Below, in pieces: positions 12,518 through 24,938 of a stretch of 64,000 nucleotides of DNA. The notes beneath the pieces are model-generated. The model searched no databases and was not told the origin of the DNA. It saw only the letters and a program-made list of their open reading frames with translations. Every line of letters starts with the position of its first letter. Within the stretch, counting starts at the first letter, position 1. Both the position numbers and the translations under genes were made by a program. The DNA is taken from positions 18,483,292 to 18,547,291 of the forward strand of contig NC_088312.1 in NCBI RefSeq assembly GCF_910592395.1. Direction: 5' to 3'. The DNA comes from Lineus longissimus (taxonomy: Eukaryota; Nemertea; Pilidiophora; Heteronemertea; Lineidae).

Positions 12518-15500
12518 CTGGAGAAGAGAAACAATTATTTAAACACATGAACATTTTCAGGTATATCACAAAAGTTAATACTGGTTTTATAAACAGAAGA
12601 ACTCGGCCAAGTTTGCCACTCCACTGTCGAACTAGAAAGAGACAAATTCCTGGTGCTGTATGTATCCTTTGGAAATTTCAAGATCTTCCAATGAAAAAGT
12701 TTAAACAAAACACTGATAACTTAACTTTTGATTTTAAAAGTTTTAGACAAAAAAATTCACTCGGAACACAGGCCTTACCACTGATACCAAGCCGGCATTA
12801 GAGCAAAGGGTGGATTCATTCTGGTTGAGAAAAGTTCAAATGACAAGATATATCCAAAACTCAGTATTCCAAAATCGAAAGAGTTCTTCGTGCTATGAAT
12901 ATTTTGAAAGTGACCCAAACGTCTGCAGCCAAACTTTAAAATAGCGTCGGATGTTTTTTGCCGTCTCTTAGCACGGACAAACACCCTAGTGATCGTTTGT
13001 TTGTGCTGGATACCCGCGCATACCATGGTCGATACTGTGAGGATCAATTCACTTTCATTAAATATTTCGGTACCTCTGCATAATTTATAAACTAGCACCG
13101 CTCACTGATTCATAGCATGTGCTGAGTGCGTACTGCTGGGTCGCTAGCATCATTTTACATAACCAAAAAAAACAAGGCGGAAACAATCGATAAATAACTC
13201 TGTAGTTATTTCTCCAGGGTGCCCACTAATTATATTAATCATGAATTCTTTATCAAGCTGGCTATCATACATTTTGTATTTTCCAAAGGTATATTCTGCT
13301 TTTTTTCTCAAGTGATGCAGAACACCAAGACTGGAGTCAAACCAATTACCACTTGCACCCTGTGGAATAAGCTCCAACCACTCCGAGCATCACCCACCTC
13401 TGTGAGTCATGGGCAACCACCTCGCCGAGCAAACTCAGCCACAGACTTAAAGCGTATATCCTACAACAAGTACAATGCCCTTCCCTCGCCTCAGTAATTT
13501 GAAGTTACTGAATGGAACCCTGTTCAGCAGACCATATGTAGCTAACTGATCTGCGCCAGACTTATAAATAGGAAATGAGATGGTTCATTTTCACCGCCTG
13601 AGAAAATGTAAAAGGTAGGCTGAATCGTTGGTGTGCAAAATTCCCTTTAAGACCACCTCTGAACAAGGCCCTTGTATGGATGAAACATCTAACTGACAGC
13701 TCCCCCACTGTGCCGAGGCCATGCTGGGACAACTATGGAGATATGTTTAAAAGCCTGGTCAAGGCTTACATGGTGTCCCGGCATGGTTTCGCCAAGTGTA
13801 GGTTGTCAAACTGATGTAGCAGCTCTGGTACCAGCGTAAGAAAGGGTACGTAAGAAATCAAAGAATACATTTCAACTGTAGCAGCTCAAACCCTGAAGCT
13901 AGAGTTGCAAAATCGGATTTGAAAGTCTGGTCAAGGCTCAGTGTCCTGGCATAGTTTCGCCACAGTGAGGAAGCTGTACTTTTAATGCATTTTAAAGGAT
14001 TTGGAGTCATCTAGATGCACTGTTTGGTGGTGTAAATAACTCAGGGAGTTACAATGATTTTTAGAGGAAAATTGGTTTTTTTTACATGGGGGCAGTTGTT
14101 TTACACACTGAAGTGAGTTGTACATTTTGTCATTGCATGGCAGCACTGGTGTGTACCGGTGCTGAACTAGAATTCCTAGCGTGAGGCATGAATTGATTAA
14201 ACAAGTGAGTATAGTGTAGTGTAAGAACCAGTCATTTCAGCTTTGCTGTGAACTTGTGCTTGGGAATGACCAGGGAACGGTGGTGCCATCTGACATCACA
14301 GGTGGCAAACAGGGGAAAGTGGAAACACACTCGACAAAATTCTTGCGTGCACACTGGTGCGGTGTTCAGATCATGCTGGGGTGAAAATCACTGCGATGGG
14401 TCCAGGTTTAATACTGTACTCAGAAATGGTAAAATACCTTGACCACTCCACAAAATTCATTTTTAAGGATTGACCATTGGGACCACCATTTTTGGGAGCC
14501 AGGTTGGAAGATATATGATTGCAGGGCATTAAGGCAACAAGGAGGGCATCAGACATGTCACAGGCAACATTGGTAACGCAATGATCAGCATTTACAATCT
14601 TGAACATCCTTGTGCAATGTTGAAAGCAGTATGTTTATCACAGCGCTGGTTACCAATATATCAGGATTGAAATAATGTATTGTTATTTTGCCAAAACACA
14701 CACTGGGAACAATGAAGTGGGGTGATAAGAAGTCGTGGTAAATCTGGAATCATTTGAGCAAAAACAAAATTTGTTTATTTCGTTTAAAGACTGAATGAAA
14801 TATTTTGACATCGGTCTCAAAATTTGTTGATTTTACAGACTTGACAGACAAATGATGCCAGATTTATCAACCTTTCGTGAGATTTAAAGAAAATATCTGT
14901 ACCCCATCTGTCTTAGTTCACCATAGATTGCTGGATATCTGTTGGACAAGAAAATAACCAGGTCAGGAGTAGAACGTGAAATGGCAAGGAGTTTTGTCTG
15001 CAGTGAGTGATTTTTGCTCTGTAAACATGGCAAAGCTTCACTTTCGCTACCACAGGAAGGACACCTCTGCCATCCGATGACAAGAGTCCACGCGTTTCAA
15101 TAACATCATTTGAGGTAAATTGCCCACCGTAAAAAAATACTTTCAATTCAAATGTTATGTTATGATGAACAAAGCTGTCCAGTTAGTTGGTTTTTTTGCT
15201 GTTCAGCTGTTCAGTTTGTAAGCTGTCAGTTTCAATAATGCAAAAATCAACCCTATCCTCAAGAAAATTAGAGTGAGAGAGAACGACATACATTGACAGT
15301 TCTAATAACAAACTTTCAAGACGTTGACCCAAAACTCGCGCGTCGGGATGTAATTTCCCATCTCAACACGATACTTACTCATTGAGTGGTGCCAGCGGTG
15401 CCGGACTCGACTTGCTTAGTGGGTTCTGCGACCCAGACGCCGGGGGATTCATCAAATCGTCAATGTGACTAAACCCACACACTGTGGCGATCGGAGCGAC

Positions 15501-18500
15501 CATGCGAGAACCAGCACGACTTGTAGACTTGCCCTCACCAAACTTTGGCTCTGGAAAAGAATCAAGATTGTTGACGAGTTGACGCACGCCTAAAGAAAGT
15601 TGATTCAGAAAAAGCTCTTCATGTGAGATCATCTATCACTAATTCCCTGCCTGAGGTTCAGTGCTTATTCAAACTTTTTGGACTCTGGAAAAAACAAAAC
15701 AATAACAATGCAGAATACATGTATATCAAAAGAATGTATGTGGTAAGATCATTTTTTGCAGATCAACAGAAATATAATCTGCACTGGCTTTCAAACTGCC
15801 GTGTCTTTCATATGTTTTTTTCACATTTCTCATATTCAGGGGAGACAGAGAAAGGACATATAACTCAGAAATGCAGATAGAATTGAACCTTGCATTTTGG
15901 ACACCTCCGTTACATTAGCAAGGCCACAATACATGCATCATGCAGTGGAAAATGACGTCACGTCAGTGCTGTTGGTCCAAAAAACATTGTTTCTTTACCA
16001 GTAAACCTATATAATCAGCGCACCTCTCTCTTAGGGACAGTATTTTTCAGTCCCAAGGGTGTCCTTGATAGAGCTGTTTTGCTGTATGGGTATAGTGTGC
16101 CAAGTTCTGCCTTAACTTCAGTATAATACACTTTACTTTAGGTGACCAGCCCAGACGTGAATAAGCTGAAGTTGCACTACAGAAAGATGACAAGCACCTG
16201 TGACCACAGTACCATCAGGCCATGACTCAGGGAATGAAAGAATAAAGTAACAACCACTGACTGAACCAGATGTGAAACTCACCAAGTTTTTGAAATAATA
16301 TTCAAAGAAAACTGACAGAACACAGTATTATCCAATCGAGAGTGCTTCAAACCAAAAATAATCCGATGGGAATATCCAGAGTTTTAAAGGTAATCCTTGC
16401 GTCTCTAACGACAGAATGGACAGGACACCCATGACAACAGGAACCCAGGAAAAAGTTTATCACAGCTTATCTTCTGCTTTTGTGAGAGACTCCTGATTGG
16501 TGGTCAAGGGGTGCAAACTATGTACTTGCGTTTCCAAGGAATTTCTTCCGTTTATGCATTGGCAGCTTTGACAGGTTCTGCTTGTCTTTCACACCCCTAG
16601 GCCTAGGGGTCAGTATATCACAGATTCATTTCAACGGGAGTAGAGGGTCAAATGAAAACATACAGTATGACAGTGCATATTGTCTGCCAAGAATGCATGA
16701 ATTTTAAAGCCGGTGCACTCCACAAGGAAGATAGAAACGTCCACGGCCAAAGAACACCTGGCACCACACGATGACGAACGAGCTGGAAACCTTTAGCCTG
16801 TCTTGGGACAAAGCAATAGGAGTGGCCAAGGGCAAGGGAAGTGGTGAAGGCCTTATTCCCCAGCACCAGGGACGGAGAGGACTAAGTAAGTAAGCACTCA
16901 TCCTGGGTCTGCCAAGAACGAAATTCAGGAAAACTAGGACATTTTCTTTCCGGGGTCAGTTTTTTCCCATTTTCCAAAATATTGAAGTTACCCTACATGT
17001 ACATCGTTCATGATGTTGATTGCAGATTGCAGAATTTCCTTCCTAGAATTTGCGAATTTGATTTCATCAATTGATCTTTCATGTCTACTGAACTACATCA
17101 GTAATACATCGATGTACTATTACTGTACAAAGATTTCGATCTGGTAGGTGATAAAGCAGACCAAACAATCGATAATACCCTTTTTTGTTTCCATGACTAT
17201 GTACACCCTTGACCCTAAGGCATTTAAACTATCATACAGTATCGAAGATGCAGAGTAAACGCCCACGTCAACCTTCTGTCAGAATATCAGTGAAGCACAT
17301 TCCATCACTCACAAATTTATTGACTTTTTAAAAACAACAACGCAATTTTGAATGTTTAATAGACACCCACATCAACTTTCTTTCCCAATGGCAATATCGG
17401 CTACACACTCACAAACTTATTGGATTTGAGCGTTTTTAAAACCTTTCCTAGGCAACGATTCTAATTTTGGAACTTTTTCTCCCAAATATGGTTAGAGGCC
17501 AAAGAAAGATTATCGACACTTTTTTTTCGATTGATTTGCAGTTTTTCGATTTTGATGAATTATTCAATAATCCCTGAGGCTGAGTGAGAGCTTTAGTGCA
17601 GGAATCTCATGATTTATTCAGAAGATGATAAAGATTAGCGATAACATGTTCTAAGTTGATACTTTGAGGGGGTATGGTTAATACATCACATAAAAATTAA
17701 CACCAACTTCCCGTGGAAGGTATATGGGTTAAACCTGTCTAAGTTGGAATATTTCTCTAATACAGGGTGGCCTAGAAATATTTTCCATCACACAATGGAT
17801 ACACAATAGAATTCTATTGTGCAAGGGGAAATAATTCTGGGTCACCCTGTAGTACCTGGGGATGGAAAATAGACCAAGGTGCGCTCTTGGCCGACTATTT
17901 CTTAAACGTACAATGTACATTGTATCACCTGTCCAGTCAAGTTATCTGAAGCAAAAGTCTAACAATCTTACTGCAGGGACTGTTATTGGCCTCCTAAGGG
18001 ACAATCCTATGCACAATTTTATTTTCAAATAGACATTCTGCCATAGGTCAAAAATATCAAATACAGGATACCAACTCCCTCAGGTTAAACGTTTCATGCA
18101 ATTTCATAAAATCCATTCAAAACATCTAATAATCACACCGACTCTAAAAAATCCATAATGGGTCTTAAAGAAGATTAACATTAATAAAGGTTAACATAAC
18201 AACTCTTTTCGGTTAAGCCATGGTAATTTGTTGAATGAATAACAAGTAGAACGCCTTAAGTCAACCTAGCCCCAAACCCCCATATGAAGACAACCAAATG
18301 ATAACCTCATGCTGTCTTCTGCAATTCCTCTTTAATTACTTGTTCTACAATTTGATATCAATGGACAGAAATTGAGAGAAAATGTTTAGTTTTTTTCTAC
18401 AGCTGAATGTGCTGTAGTGTTATAGACTTTACATAAAACTTTAGGTGTCTCCGACGGTGCTCATATCAAAATCGTTTGTATAAAGCCTATTCACAACACA

Positions 18501-21500
18501 GCCTACCCTAACGACAACACACAACGGTATAGGCCTAAAACCAATTGTGCAAGGCTTAAACGGCAATGATTTAGATTGACGCACAGCTCACAGAAAAGCC
18601 ATTGTGCGGCCGTTAAGAGTAAGACCTCCAGGGGAACTCAGGAGCCACAACAAAAAGATTGGTGGGTAAACGAATGCCTAGACAGTGTCTGTGGGTCATG
18701 ATAATAAAAGGGGCAGATCTGGCACCGTAGATAAAGACCCACGATGATGCCCAAGAGAGAAATATTGATATACGAGTCTTTTTATATTCAAGAGGTTTCA
18801 AAGGATACTTCCACTAAGTAAACATACACCAGGCATTTATTTTCGGAACCGAACGAGGCCAATGGCCGATGACATGGACATTCAGTAGCTCTCTGAATGG
18901 AGTCTCCAATGAAGTTTGGGTCCTAGCCCAAGGAGAAGAAGGGAACAGAGGTGGAGGGGGCTTGTAGGGCAGCCTCCCTGCCAAAAAAAACCTGAGGACA
19001 CCCTGAGCGAGGCAGTCTTTGCTTCGACAAGTAAGCTTTGCCCACAGACAAGCACTTTCTATCGTCAAAGTTTTGGGTTTATAGTTTGATATCAACTATG
19101 TAGGTTATCGTCTGACTTTACCCTGGTCTGTCCTGAAAACTTGCAGGAGACAAGTTTTCAGGAGACATCAGATGAGCTGCTCAACCACCCTCAACCAGCG
19201 GTACAATTAGAGCATTTCTAGAGACACCTGGATGGAGAGAGGAGAATTGGATAAAGAGACCTGCTGACAGTTGCTATCAAACCAGGGACCTCTTGACTGC
19301 CAGTCAAGAGTCTAAGCCACTACACCACAACAGCTTCTGTTCATTTTAGCGCGATAAAAATTACTTGTCTCCTGTGTGCATACATGACATCAACAATATT
19401 TAACTCCACTGACCTTCATTGTTATCGATGAACTGGATGTCAACATCGCAGGGATCTTTTGGCTCGACGTCAACCATGTTGACGTCGTCAGCAGGGTCGT
19501 CAACAACGCCATCTTCTTGAATAGGGGCTAGCTTTGAGTCACGGTGAGGTTCCAGGCCCGATAAACCATTTGTGATTCTGGAAAGAAAGTAAAACAATGT
19601 TACTATACAAGTAATCAACAAAGAAACCAATAAAACTAAGACATATGTATCACACAATCGCGTTTTGAAAAGCAGTGATCTTAAAACCAGACCCAGACCA
19701 TTAATAGGAGATGAACAAGAGTAGTGGTAATCAAGCGAACATGAAATTGCAACAGGTTACAACTATCCTCTCCAAACTGGTCAACAAGTACCTTACGACA
19801 GCACACCGCACATAAAAACTACCATTGTCACTTTCACTGTCGCTCGGGGTTAGTTCTCGGCTGGTGGTGGATCCGGGAATACTGTTAAAAATGAGTCTTT
19901 CAGTCAAACAATGCAAAGTCATGCAGTCAAAAAATACAGAGTCATTCACTCAAACAATGCAGAGTCATTCAGTCAAACAACGCAGAGTCATTCACTCAAA
20001 CAACACAGAGTCATTCAGTCAAACAATGCAGAGTCATTCAGTCAAACAACGCAGAGTCATTCAGTCAAACAACGCAGATTCATTCACTCAAACAACACAG
20101 AGTCATTCAGTCAAACAATGCAGAGTCATTAAGTCAAACAATGCAGAGTCATTCACTCAAACAACACAGAGTCATTCAGTCAAACAATGCAGAGTCATTA
20201 AGTCAAACAATGCAGAGTCATTCACTCAAACAACACAGAGTCATTCAGTCAAACAATGCAGAGTCATTCACTCAAACAACGCAGAGTCATTCAGTCAAAC
20301 AATGCAGAGTCATTCAGTCAAACAATGCAGAGTCATTCAGTCAAACAATGCAGAGTCATTCACTCAAACAACACAGAGTCATTCAGTCAAACAATGCAGA
20401 GTCATTCAGTCAAACAACGCAGAGTCATTCACTCAAACAACACAGAGTCATTCAGTCAAACAATGCAGAGTCATTCAGTCAAACAACGCAGAGTCATTCA
20501 GTCAAACAACGCAGATTCATTCACTCAAACAACACAGAGTCATTCAGTCAAACAATGCAGAGTCATTCAGTCAAACAACGCAGAGTCATTCACTCAAACA
20601 ATGCAGAGTCATTCACTCAAACAATGCAGAGTCATTCAGTCAAACAACGCAGAGTCATTCACTCAAACAACACAGAGTCATTCAGTCAAACAATGCAGAG
20701 TCATTCAGTCAAACAACGCAGAGTCATTCAGTCAAACAATGCAGAGTCATTCAGTCAAACAATGCAGAGTCATTCACTCAAACAACACAGAGTCATTCAG
20801 TCAAACAATGCAGAGTCATTCAGTCAAACAACGCAGAGTCATTCACTCAAACAACACAGAGTCATTCAGTCAAACAATGCAGAGTCATTCAGTCAAACAA
20901 CGCAGAGTCATTCAGTCAAACAACGCGGATTCATTCACTCAAACAACACAGAGTCATTCAGTCAAACAATGCAGAGTCATTAAGTCAAACAATGCAGAGT
21001 CATTCAGTCAAACAACACAGAGTCATTCAGTCAAACAATGCAGAGTCATTAAGTCAAACAATGCAGAGTCATTCACTCAAACAACACAGAGTCATTCAGT
21101 CAAACAATGCAGAGTCATTCAGTCAAACAACGCAGAGTCATTCAGTCAAACAATGCAGAGTCATTCACTCAAACAATGCAGAGTCATTCACTCAAACAAT
21201 ACAGAGTCATTCACTCAAACAACACAGAGTCATTCAGTCCAACCAGTGGGCCAACAATAATGAGCCATTCAGGTAAACAATACAGGGCCATTCAGGTAAA
21301 CAATACACAGACAGTCATTTAGTAAACAATACACAGTCACTGTCAGTCATTCTGGCAATCATTTAGTTCAATCAGATATTCTCAAACCAGTCACACTCAG
21401 AGTCACAGGGGACAAGGATACATGTAAATAAGTAAGTAAGTTGTGAAATGAAAGGAACCGCAAAACACCATACCTTGGTAAGTGTAATGTGTTTGGCGTT

Positions 21501-23779
21501 GGGAGTCTTGACGGACTGCGGTTTGATATCACAGAATCCACTGTCCCGGGGCGCTGAAATGTACGAGGTATAGACATCATGAATTTGAACAGCTGATGGT
21601 ATTTCAATATATCAAATGGTTACAACGAAGTGTATAGACGGGGATTGGAGTGAGGAATTTTTTATTGCTGATATGATATAATATGTTTTAGAGGCAATGC
21701 CAATTTCAATGGAACAATTTGCAAATCTACATATATGAAAGGCTGTCCTTAAAATAGAGGTGTCTGCTAAAAGAGGTTCCACCATACTTACATTTTGTAG
21801 AGATTCAACTAAGTGCCCAGACCCGTCCATACTGTGGACAAAGTCTTTATAAAATTTCATCTTTACTCGAGAATCTCGGATCTGTAGCCGCCCCACGCCT
21901 GTGAATGTAAATTCCACATTTCTTTTGGCAGCGACGGAGCGGTTCAGAGCCTGCAGCACCTCTTTCACACAAGATTCTACGGCATCACGGTCAAAAGGAC
22001 TCTCGATGGCTAGAGCGGCGAAATTGAGTTGGACTACAGGGATTTGGCCTGAAATTTAAGAGAGCACTGATAAGATTACCGGTATATGGATTACTGGCAT
22101 TGGACAAAAAGATGTGAAGTGTTATTGTAATTGTGGAATAAAGTGAGTAAGTAGATGATAGGAAAATTAAAGTGATCCAGTATGGTTCATCAACTTTTCA
22201 AATTATTGCTTTTCGAACATGGCGGTCCCAGGTGGCACTGTTTAAGTATGACATAGAGTAGACACTGCTAGTGAACATTCAAAACACAACAAGAACATCA
22301 CAAGAAACATGAACATCAAAAGATTGGATAGATTATTTACGCTATCAGACTTCTGTCATGCAACAGACATGTTCCATTCAATGATTCTCAATGACCATGC
22401 ATGTATATCATCATCATGACTGTTGAATTAGATCCATTATCTATGGTTAGTGTCTAATGAATCGAACAATGTCCATTAACACCTCATGATGTCTAGACAC
22501 CTGGCGTACCTTCAGAAAATGAGCACCAGGCAAGAATTTTGGGAAGGGGAAGAATTTTAACACTTCCTCTAAAATTTGTTTATAGATGACAGACAGGAAG
22601 ACACCTCAGAGTGGAAAAGAATAATGCCTGGTGCAAAAGCTGCAAATTTTGATGCAAGACACCTGCATTTTTGACGCAGAATCTGCCTGTGCACGCAGCT
22701 GCAACTGTTGACATAGAACCAGTCGTTTTGTAGCTCTGCAATTTTTGTTGCAGATATCTGAAACCTGCAATTATTGTTGCATGACAAAGATTATAGGTGC
22801 AGTGTTCTGCACACACTGCAATTTTTGTTGCAGGACTCCTAGCATAAGAGAACACTTCTTTGAAACACTTTTTGTGTTGCATTTGATATCAAAGGCCCAA
22901 AAATTGTACATATTTCTTACCGGGAGTGTGATATTTTTGATAGTTCAAACCATGAGTTTGTGCAAATTTTTCGGAGAGAATGAAGATGGGTCTCTGGACA
23001 AGAAGGTATCTGTTGTTTCCAACATCCAGTTTCTTTTGACTGAAGGAAAAGGTGCCAAGGCCGGTAATATGAACCCCCTGGAAGAAAGGAGAAATATCAA
23101 TTTCCAAAATGTTTTGTTCGAAGCCAATGAAGCCAAAGGCTTGTTTGGTTACTAGTATATCATATCAATAACCAAGCGGGGACATTGTGAAAATGAGAGC
23201 GATATAAGAAAATTCTCTCTATCGTGAAATAGCCTAGGCCTTTTGGGCAATGACGAATCAGAGCCCAAACAAAACGGCCTAAGCCGAATTCGAACAATGT
23301 CATAGTGACCGTGACACTTTGTTTGTTGCAGCTGAAACGCATGACTTGGTCAGTCAGCACCCAAACAAACATCTACGAAATGGTCGATCATAATCGATCT
23401 CCAAAGTGAAAATCCATGCAACTACCACAGGCACAGCTCACCTTTTGATGGGTCATCTGCCTTTCGATATATTCAGATACATTGTCCCACACACTCACTG
23501 CATCTGGAAATACAAATAAAACAAGTTAAGGGCGTTCAAAAAAGTTGCAATGCATAGTTTCAATGTCGTGACACTGATTCAGTGGTTGATTAAATGAAAC
23601 AACTGTCAAAAACAACACACAACAAATCAATGGGTTTGTGTACATTGATGTACACACCATGTGTAGAAAGTGCTAAAAACTTTTTGACACCACCTACCTT
23701 CTTCGCTCAAAGTGTTGCCGATTGTCGAAAACTTGCCCTTTTTCGCCTCGGACACTAAACCCGACATGCCCTCAGCCAT
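8372..23779 (-). CDS. CCDC81: CCDC81 orthologue (whole gene, 13 coding exons)
   Basis: Coiled-coil domain-containing protein 81. The vertebrate family member is linked to centrosomes and cilia; the function here is inferred from family only. Exons in transcript order: 23698-23779, 23442-23503, 22921-23077, 21792-22048, 21474-21553, 19792-19881, 19414-19577, 15379-15550, 12052-12517, 11442-11614, 10458-10536, 9119-9345, 8372-8636. All junctions have GT/AG ends and consistent phase; the coding total is 2,274 nt (757 aa plus TAA). The start ATG at 23779-23777 opens MAEGMSGLVSEAKKGKF. Order of parts: two HU-like domains (about residues 1-186), a Ser/Pro/acid-rich middle, a proline-rich block with a Cys cluster (about 355-450), charged coiled coils (about 430-700) and a Cys-rich C-terminal motif. 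A minus-strand ATTAAA at 8166-8161 could be the poly(A) signal. No frame breaks were seen. The gene lies downstream of LRRK in the same orientation. Confidence 0.93.
8760..9075. repeat. CCDC81: CT-rich minisatellite in CCDC81 intron 12
   Basis: About 13 imperfect units of roughly 22-24 bp built on AACTGGCCTTGGTGCCCTCC, with local homogenised variants (GGTTCCCTCCCTAACTGGCC). It occupies most of the intron between exons 12 and 13, starting about 45 bp beyond the exon 12 donor. Confidence 0.9.
10053..10165. mobile_element. 113-bp inverted-repeat element in CCDC81 intron 11
   Basis: Termini CTATAAACCGCCA and TGGCGGTTTATAG are perfect inverse complements, enclosing an AT-rich core with its own internal complementarity (CGAAAATTTCG). 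Related end fragments (AAATTTGGCGGTTTACGGTG) occur at 34580-34602 next to LRRK exon 24, so this is a dispersed MITE family. Confidence 0.75.
15379..21553 (-). CDS. CCDC81: CCDC81 exons 5-8: low-complexity linker
   Basis: Four short exons encode residues 187-354. The sequence is rich in Ser, Pro, Asp and Glu, with stretches such as LTPSDSESDNGSFYV and DDPADDVNMVDVEPKDPCD, and no recognisable fold. For exon 6 the donor at 19791-19790 (AAG|GTACTT) is needed to keep frame. A better-looking GTAAGG five bases upstream would shift exon 7 into a frame with an early stop, so I chose the former; use of the GTAAGG site would give a truncated product. The intron before exon 6 is almost entirely a 23-bp tandem array whose edge is about 25 bp from the exon 6 acceptor. 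Confidence 0.82.
15985..16082. mobile_element. MITE family A, right-half fragment
   Basis: Carries CCTATATAATCAGCGCACCT, TCAGTCCCAAGGGTGTCCTT and a terminus GAGCTGTTTTGCTG before TA. It corresponds to the right half of the 178-bp copy at 31858; the left half is missing. Confidence 0.6.
17763..17849. mobile_element. 87-bp hairpin MITE (family B), copy 1
   Basis: Begins CAGGGTGGCCTAGAAATATT and ends AATAATTCTGGGTCACCCTG, with TA on both sides. The two arms are near-complementary, so the element folds into a hairpin. The second copy at 26533 has exactly the same length. Mariner-like elements share the TA target, but no transposase is present. Confidence 0.85.
19030..19337 (-). mobile_element. 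tRNA-derived SINE in CCDC81 intron 7
   Basis: Read on the minus strand from 19337, the head resembles a tRNA: GTGGTGTAGTGGCTTAGACT (A box), an anticodon arm CTTGA-CTGGCAG-TCAAG (loop anticodon GGC, alanine-like) and a B-box-like GGTCCCTGGTTTGATAGC. The tail CAGGGTAAAGTCAGACGATA is shared with segments at 47640-47700, 47810-47880 and 53810-53875. It is too diverged for a working tRNA. Confidence 0.7.
19902..21240. repeat. CCDC81: 23-bp minisatellite in CCDC81 intron 5, about 58 copies
   Basis: Unit GAGTCATTCAGTCAAACAAT+GCA with few variants (CACTC for CAGTC, ACA/CGC for TGC, TTAAG for TTCAG). Higher-order blocks repeat, for instance the run with GCAGATTCATTCACTC near 20085, 20510 and 20925. 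The unit lacks plus-strand stops in all frames, which produces long meaningless open frames. It ends about 25 bp from the exon 6 acceptor. Confidence 0.97.
21735..21786. mobile_element. MITE family A fragment
   Basis: GGCTGTCCTTAAAATAGAGG then TGTCTGCTAAAAGAGGTTCC match the right end of family A. It lies 6 bp from the CCDC81 exon 4 donor. Confidence 0.5.
21792..23779 (-). CDS. CCDC81: CCDC81 exons 1-4: paired HU-like domains
   Basis: These four exons encode residues 1-186. Exons 1-3 carry the first eukaryotic HU-type (CCDC81 family) domain, including GVHITGLGTFSFSQKKLDVG and RPIFILSEKFAQTHGLN, which match the conserved core I know from CCDC81. Exon 4 carries the second HU-like domain, with a helix around KEVLQALNRSVAAKRNVEF and a strand pair around FTFTGVGRLQIRDSRVKMKF. 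HU-fold domains bind DNA in bacteria, but in this family they are thought to mediate protein contacts. The exon 1 donor (AAG|GTAGGT) and exon 3 donor (CCCG|GTAAGA) are strong. The intron between exons 3 and 4 holds repeated TGCAA...TTGCA motifs near 22600-22830. Confidence 0.93.
22600..22835. repeat. Cluster of TGCAA...TTGCA motifs in CCDC81 intron 3
   Basis: The partly palindromic motif CTGCAATTTTTGTTGCAG and variants (GCAAATTTTGATGCA, CTGCAATTATTGTTGCA, CTGCAACTGTTGAC) occurs about seven times in 230 bp. Similar words appear at 30930-30965. It is probably a degenerate simple repeat. Confidence 0.55.
23225..23400. repeat. Dispersed repeat, copy 1 (CCDC81 intron 2)
   Basis: Shares AGGCCTTTTGGGCAATGACG, AATCAGAGCCCAAACAA, ACGGCCTAAGCCGAATTCG, GAAACGCATGACTTGGTCAG and CACCCAAACAAAC in the same order with 55625-55835 downstream of BCKDHB exon 1. 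No open frame and no clear termini. Confidence 0.65.
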
Positions 23780-24430
23780 TGTTATCTCTCGCAATTGCTT
23801 ATATCACCATCAGAATATTAGGATTTCGGTGATTTTGTAGAGCCAAATCTACACAGTTTTGCCTATGTACAGAAAGTGTAGTGCATCAACGTTGCCAGGG
23901 TAATTCCGTCACTGATTGGTTAATGAGGTCTACGTCATAATATGGCGTTACTTCGGTAGTATTCGGCGTGTGTTCGGGTATTTCCGGAAAGATACTCGAT
24001 TGTTCTTTTGTTGAATTGTCTGCTTTTGATTGTTCTTTTGTTTTTAAAGCTGAACTGCATGACTAAAACTAGCAGTTACCAATCAGCACACAATACAGCA
24101 ACTTCAGGTCAATATAGATACATAATCTTCTTCCTGATAAGTTCACTCCTTCAACTTGTTGAAGATTTTTGGAATTGGAACACTACCAGATCAGCCAACA
24201 TCCCACACTTGGAATTTTTCGCTTAGTGGCATGAAATACAGGTTTTTCTGGGCCACTATAGGACTGTCATGAAAAGCAGTGTCACAACCACAACCTGCCC
24301 CCCACTAGAATGTACAATATCACAACCTGATTAAGACGGTCATATCAACAAGGACGATGTCACAGCCAAGGACGACGTCACAACCAGGTCCTGTCATCTT
24401 CTCCAAGGCCATAGACCAAAAAATCACTCA

Positions 24431-24938
24431 GCTTACACTGTTAGGGAAAGAATTCCCAGGACACAACCTATACACCAAAACAAGACACTGCTACATAAGT
24501 AGACATCTTGTAACAGCAAAAACTTGTGCCCGTCTTATTATCTGCCTTCCATGACTGTTCAAATACACAGTACTAATGGTGCTATACATGTATACATAAT
24601 TGTCTTTGATCATTGAAGTTTAAGGTTATTATATCTTATTATTGAATGATATGAATGGAATTAACAAAAATAACCTGTGTCCATCTTGTAACTTGACAAT
24701 AATGGCATCATATGCACTAAATTTTGGCATAAAATCTGCTGTGTTACTCCACGGTGCTAGCACAGATCAGTTGGCTATCCACCGGACAAACCTACCATCA
24801 AGTATGGGTTCCTTGCTGCTGTGCATTTTTCTCTCTATGTGTTGCAAATCATTAGCTTACACTGTTAGGGAAAGAATTCCCAGGACACAACCTATACACC
24901 AAAACAAGACACTGCTACATAAGTAGACATCTTGTAAC
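24431..24938. repeat. 84-bp direct repeats flanking the left arm of a large inverted repeat
   Basis: An 84-bp stretch from GCTTACACTGTTAGGGAAAG to CTACATAAGTAGACATCTTG+TAAC is present at 24431-24514 and, apparently unchanged, at 24855-24938. Between them lies a 341-bp segment (24515-24855) whose reverse complement recurs at 26169-26512. A 60-residue open frame in the arm is simply mirrored in the other arm. Confidence 0.85.

Noticed and set aside
19825-21276. Long plus-strand open frames (up to 483 codons) encoding Ser/Gln/His repeats
   Set aside because: They come from a stop-free 23-bp unit open in all three frames, inside a CCDC81 intron, with no start context or conserved sequence.
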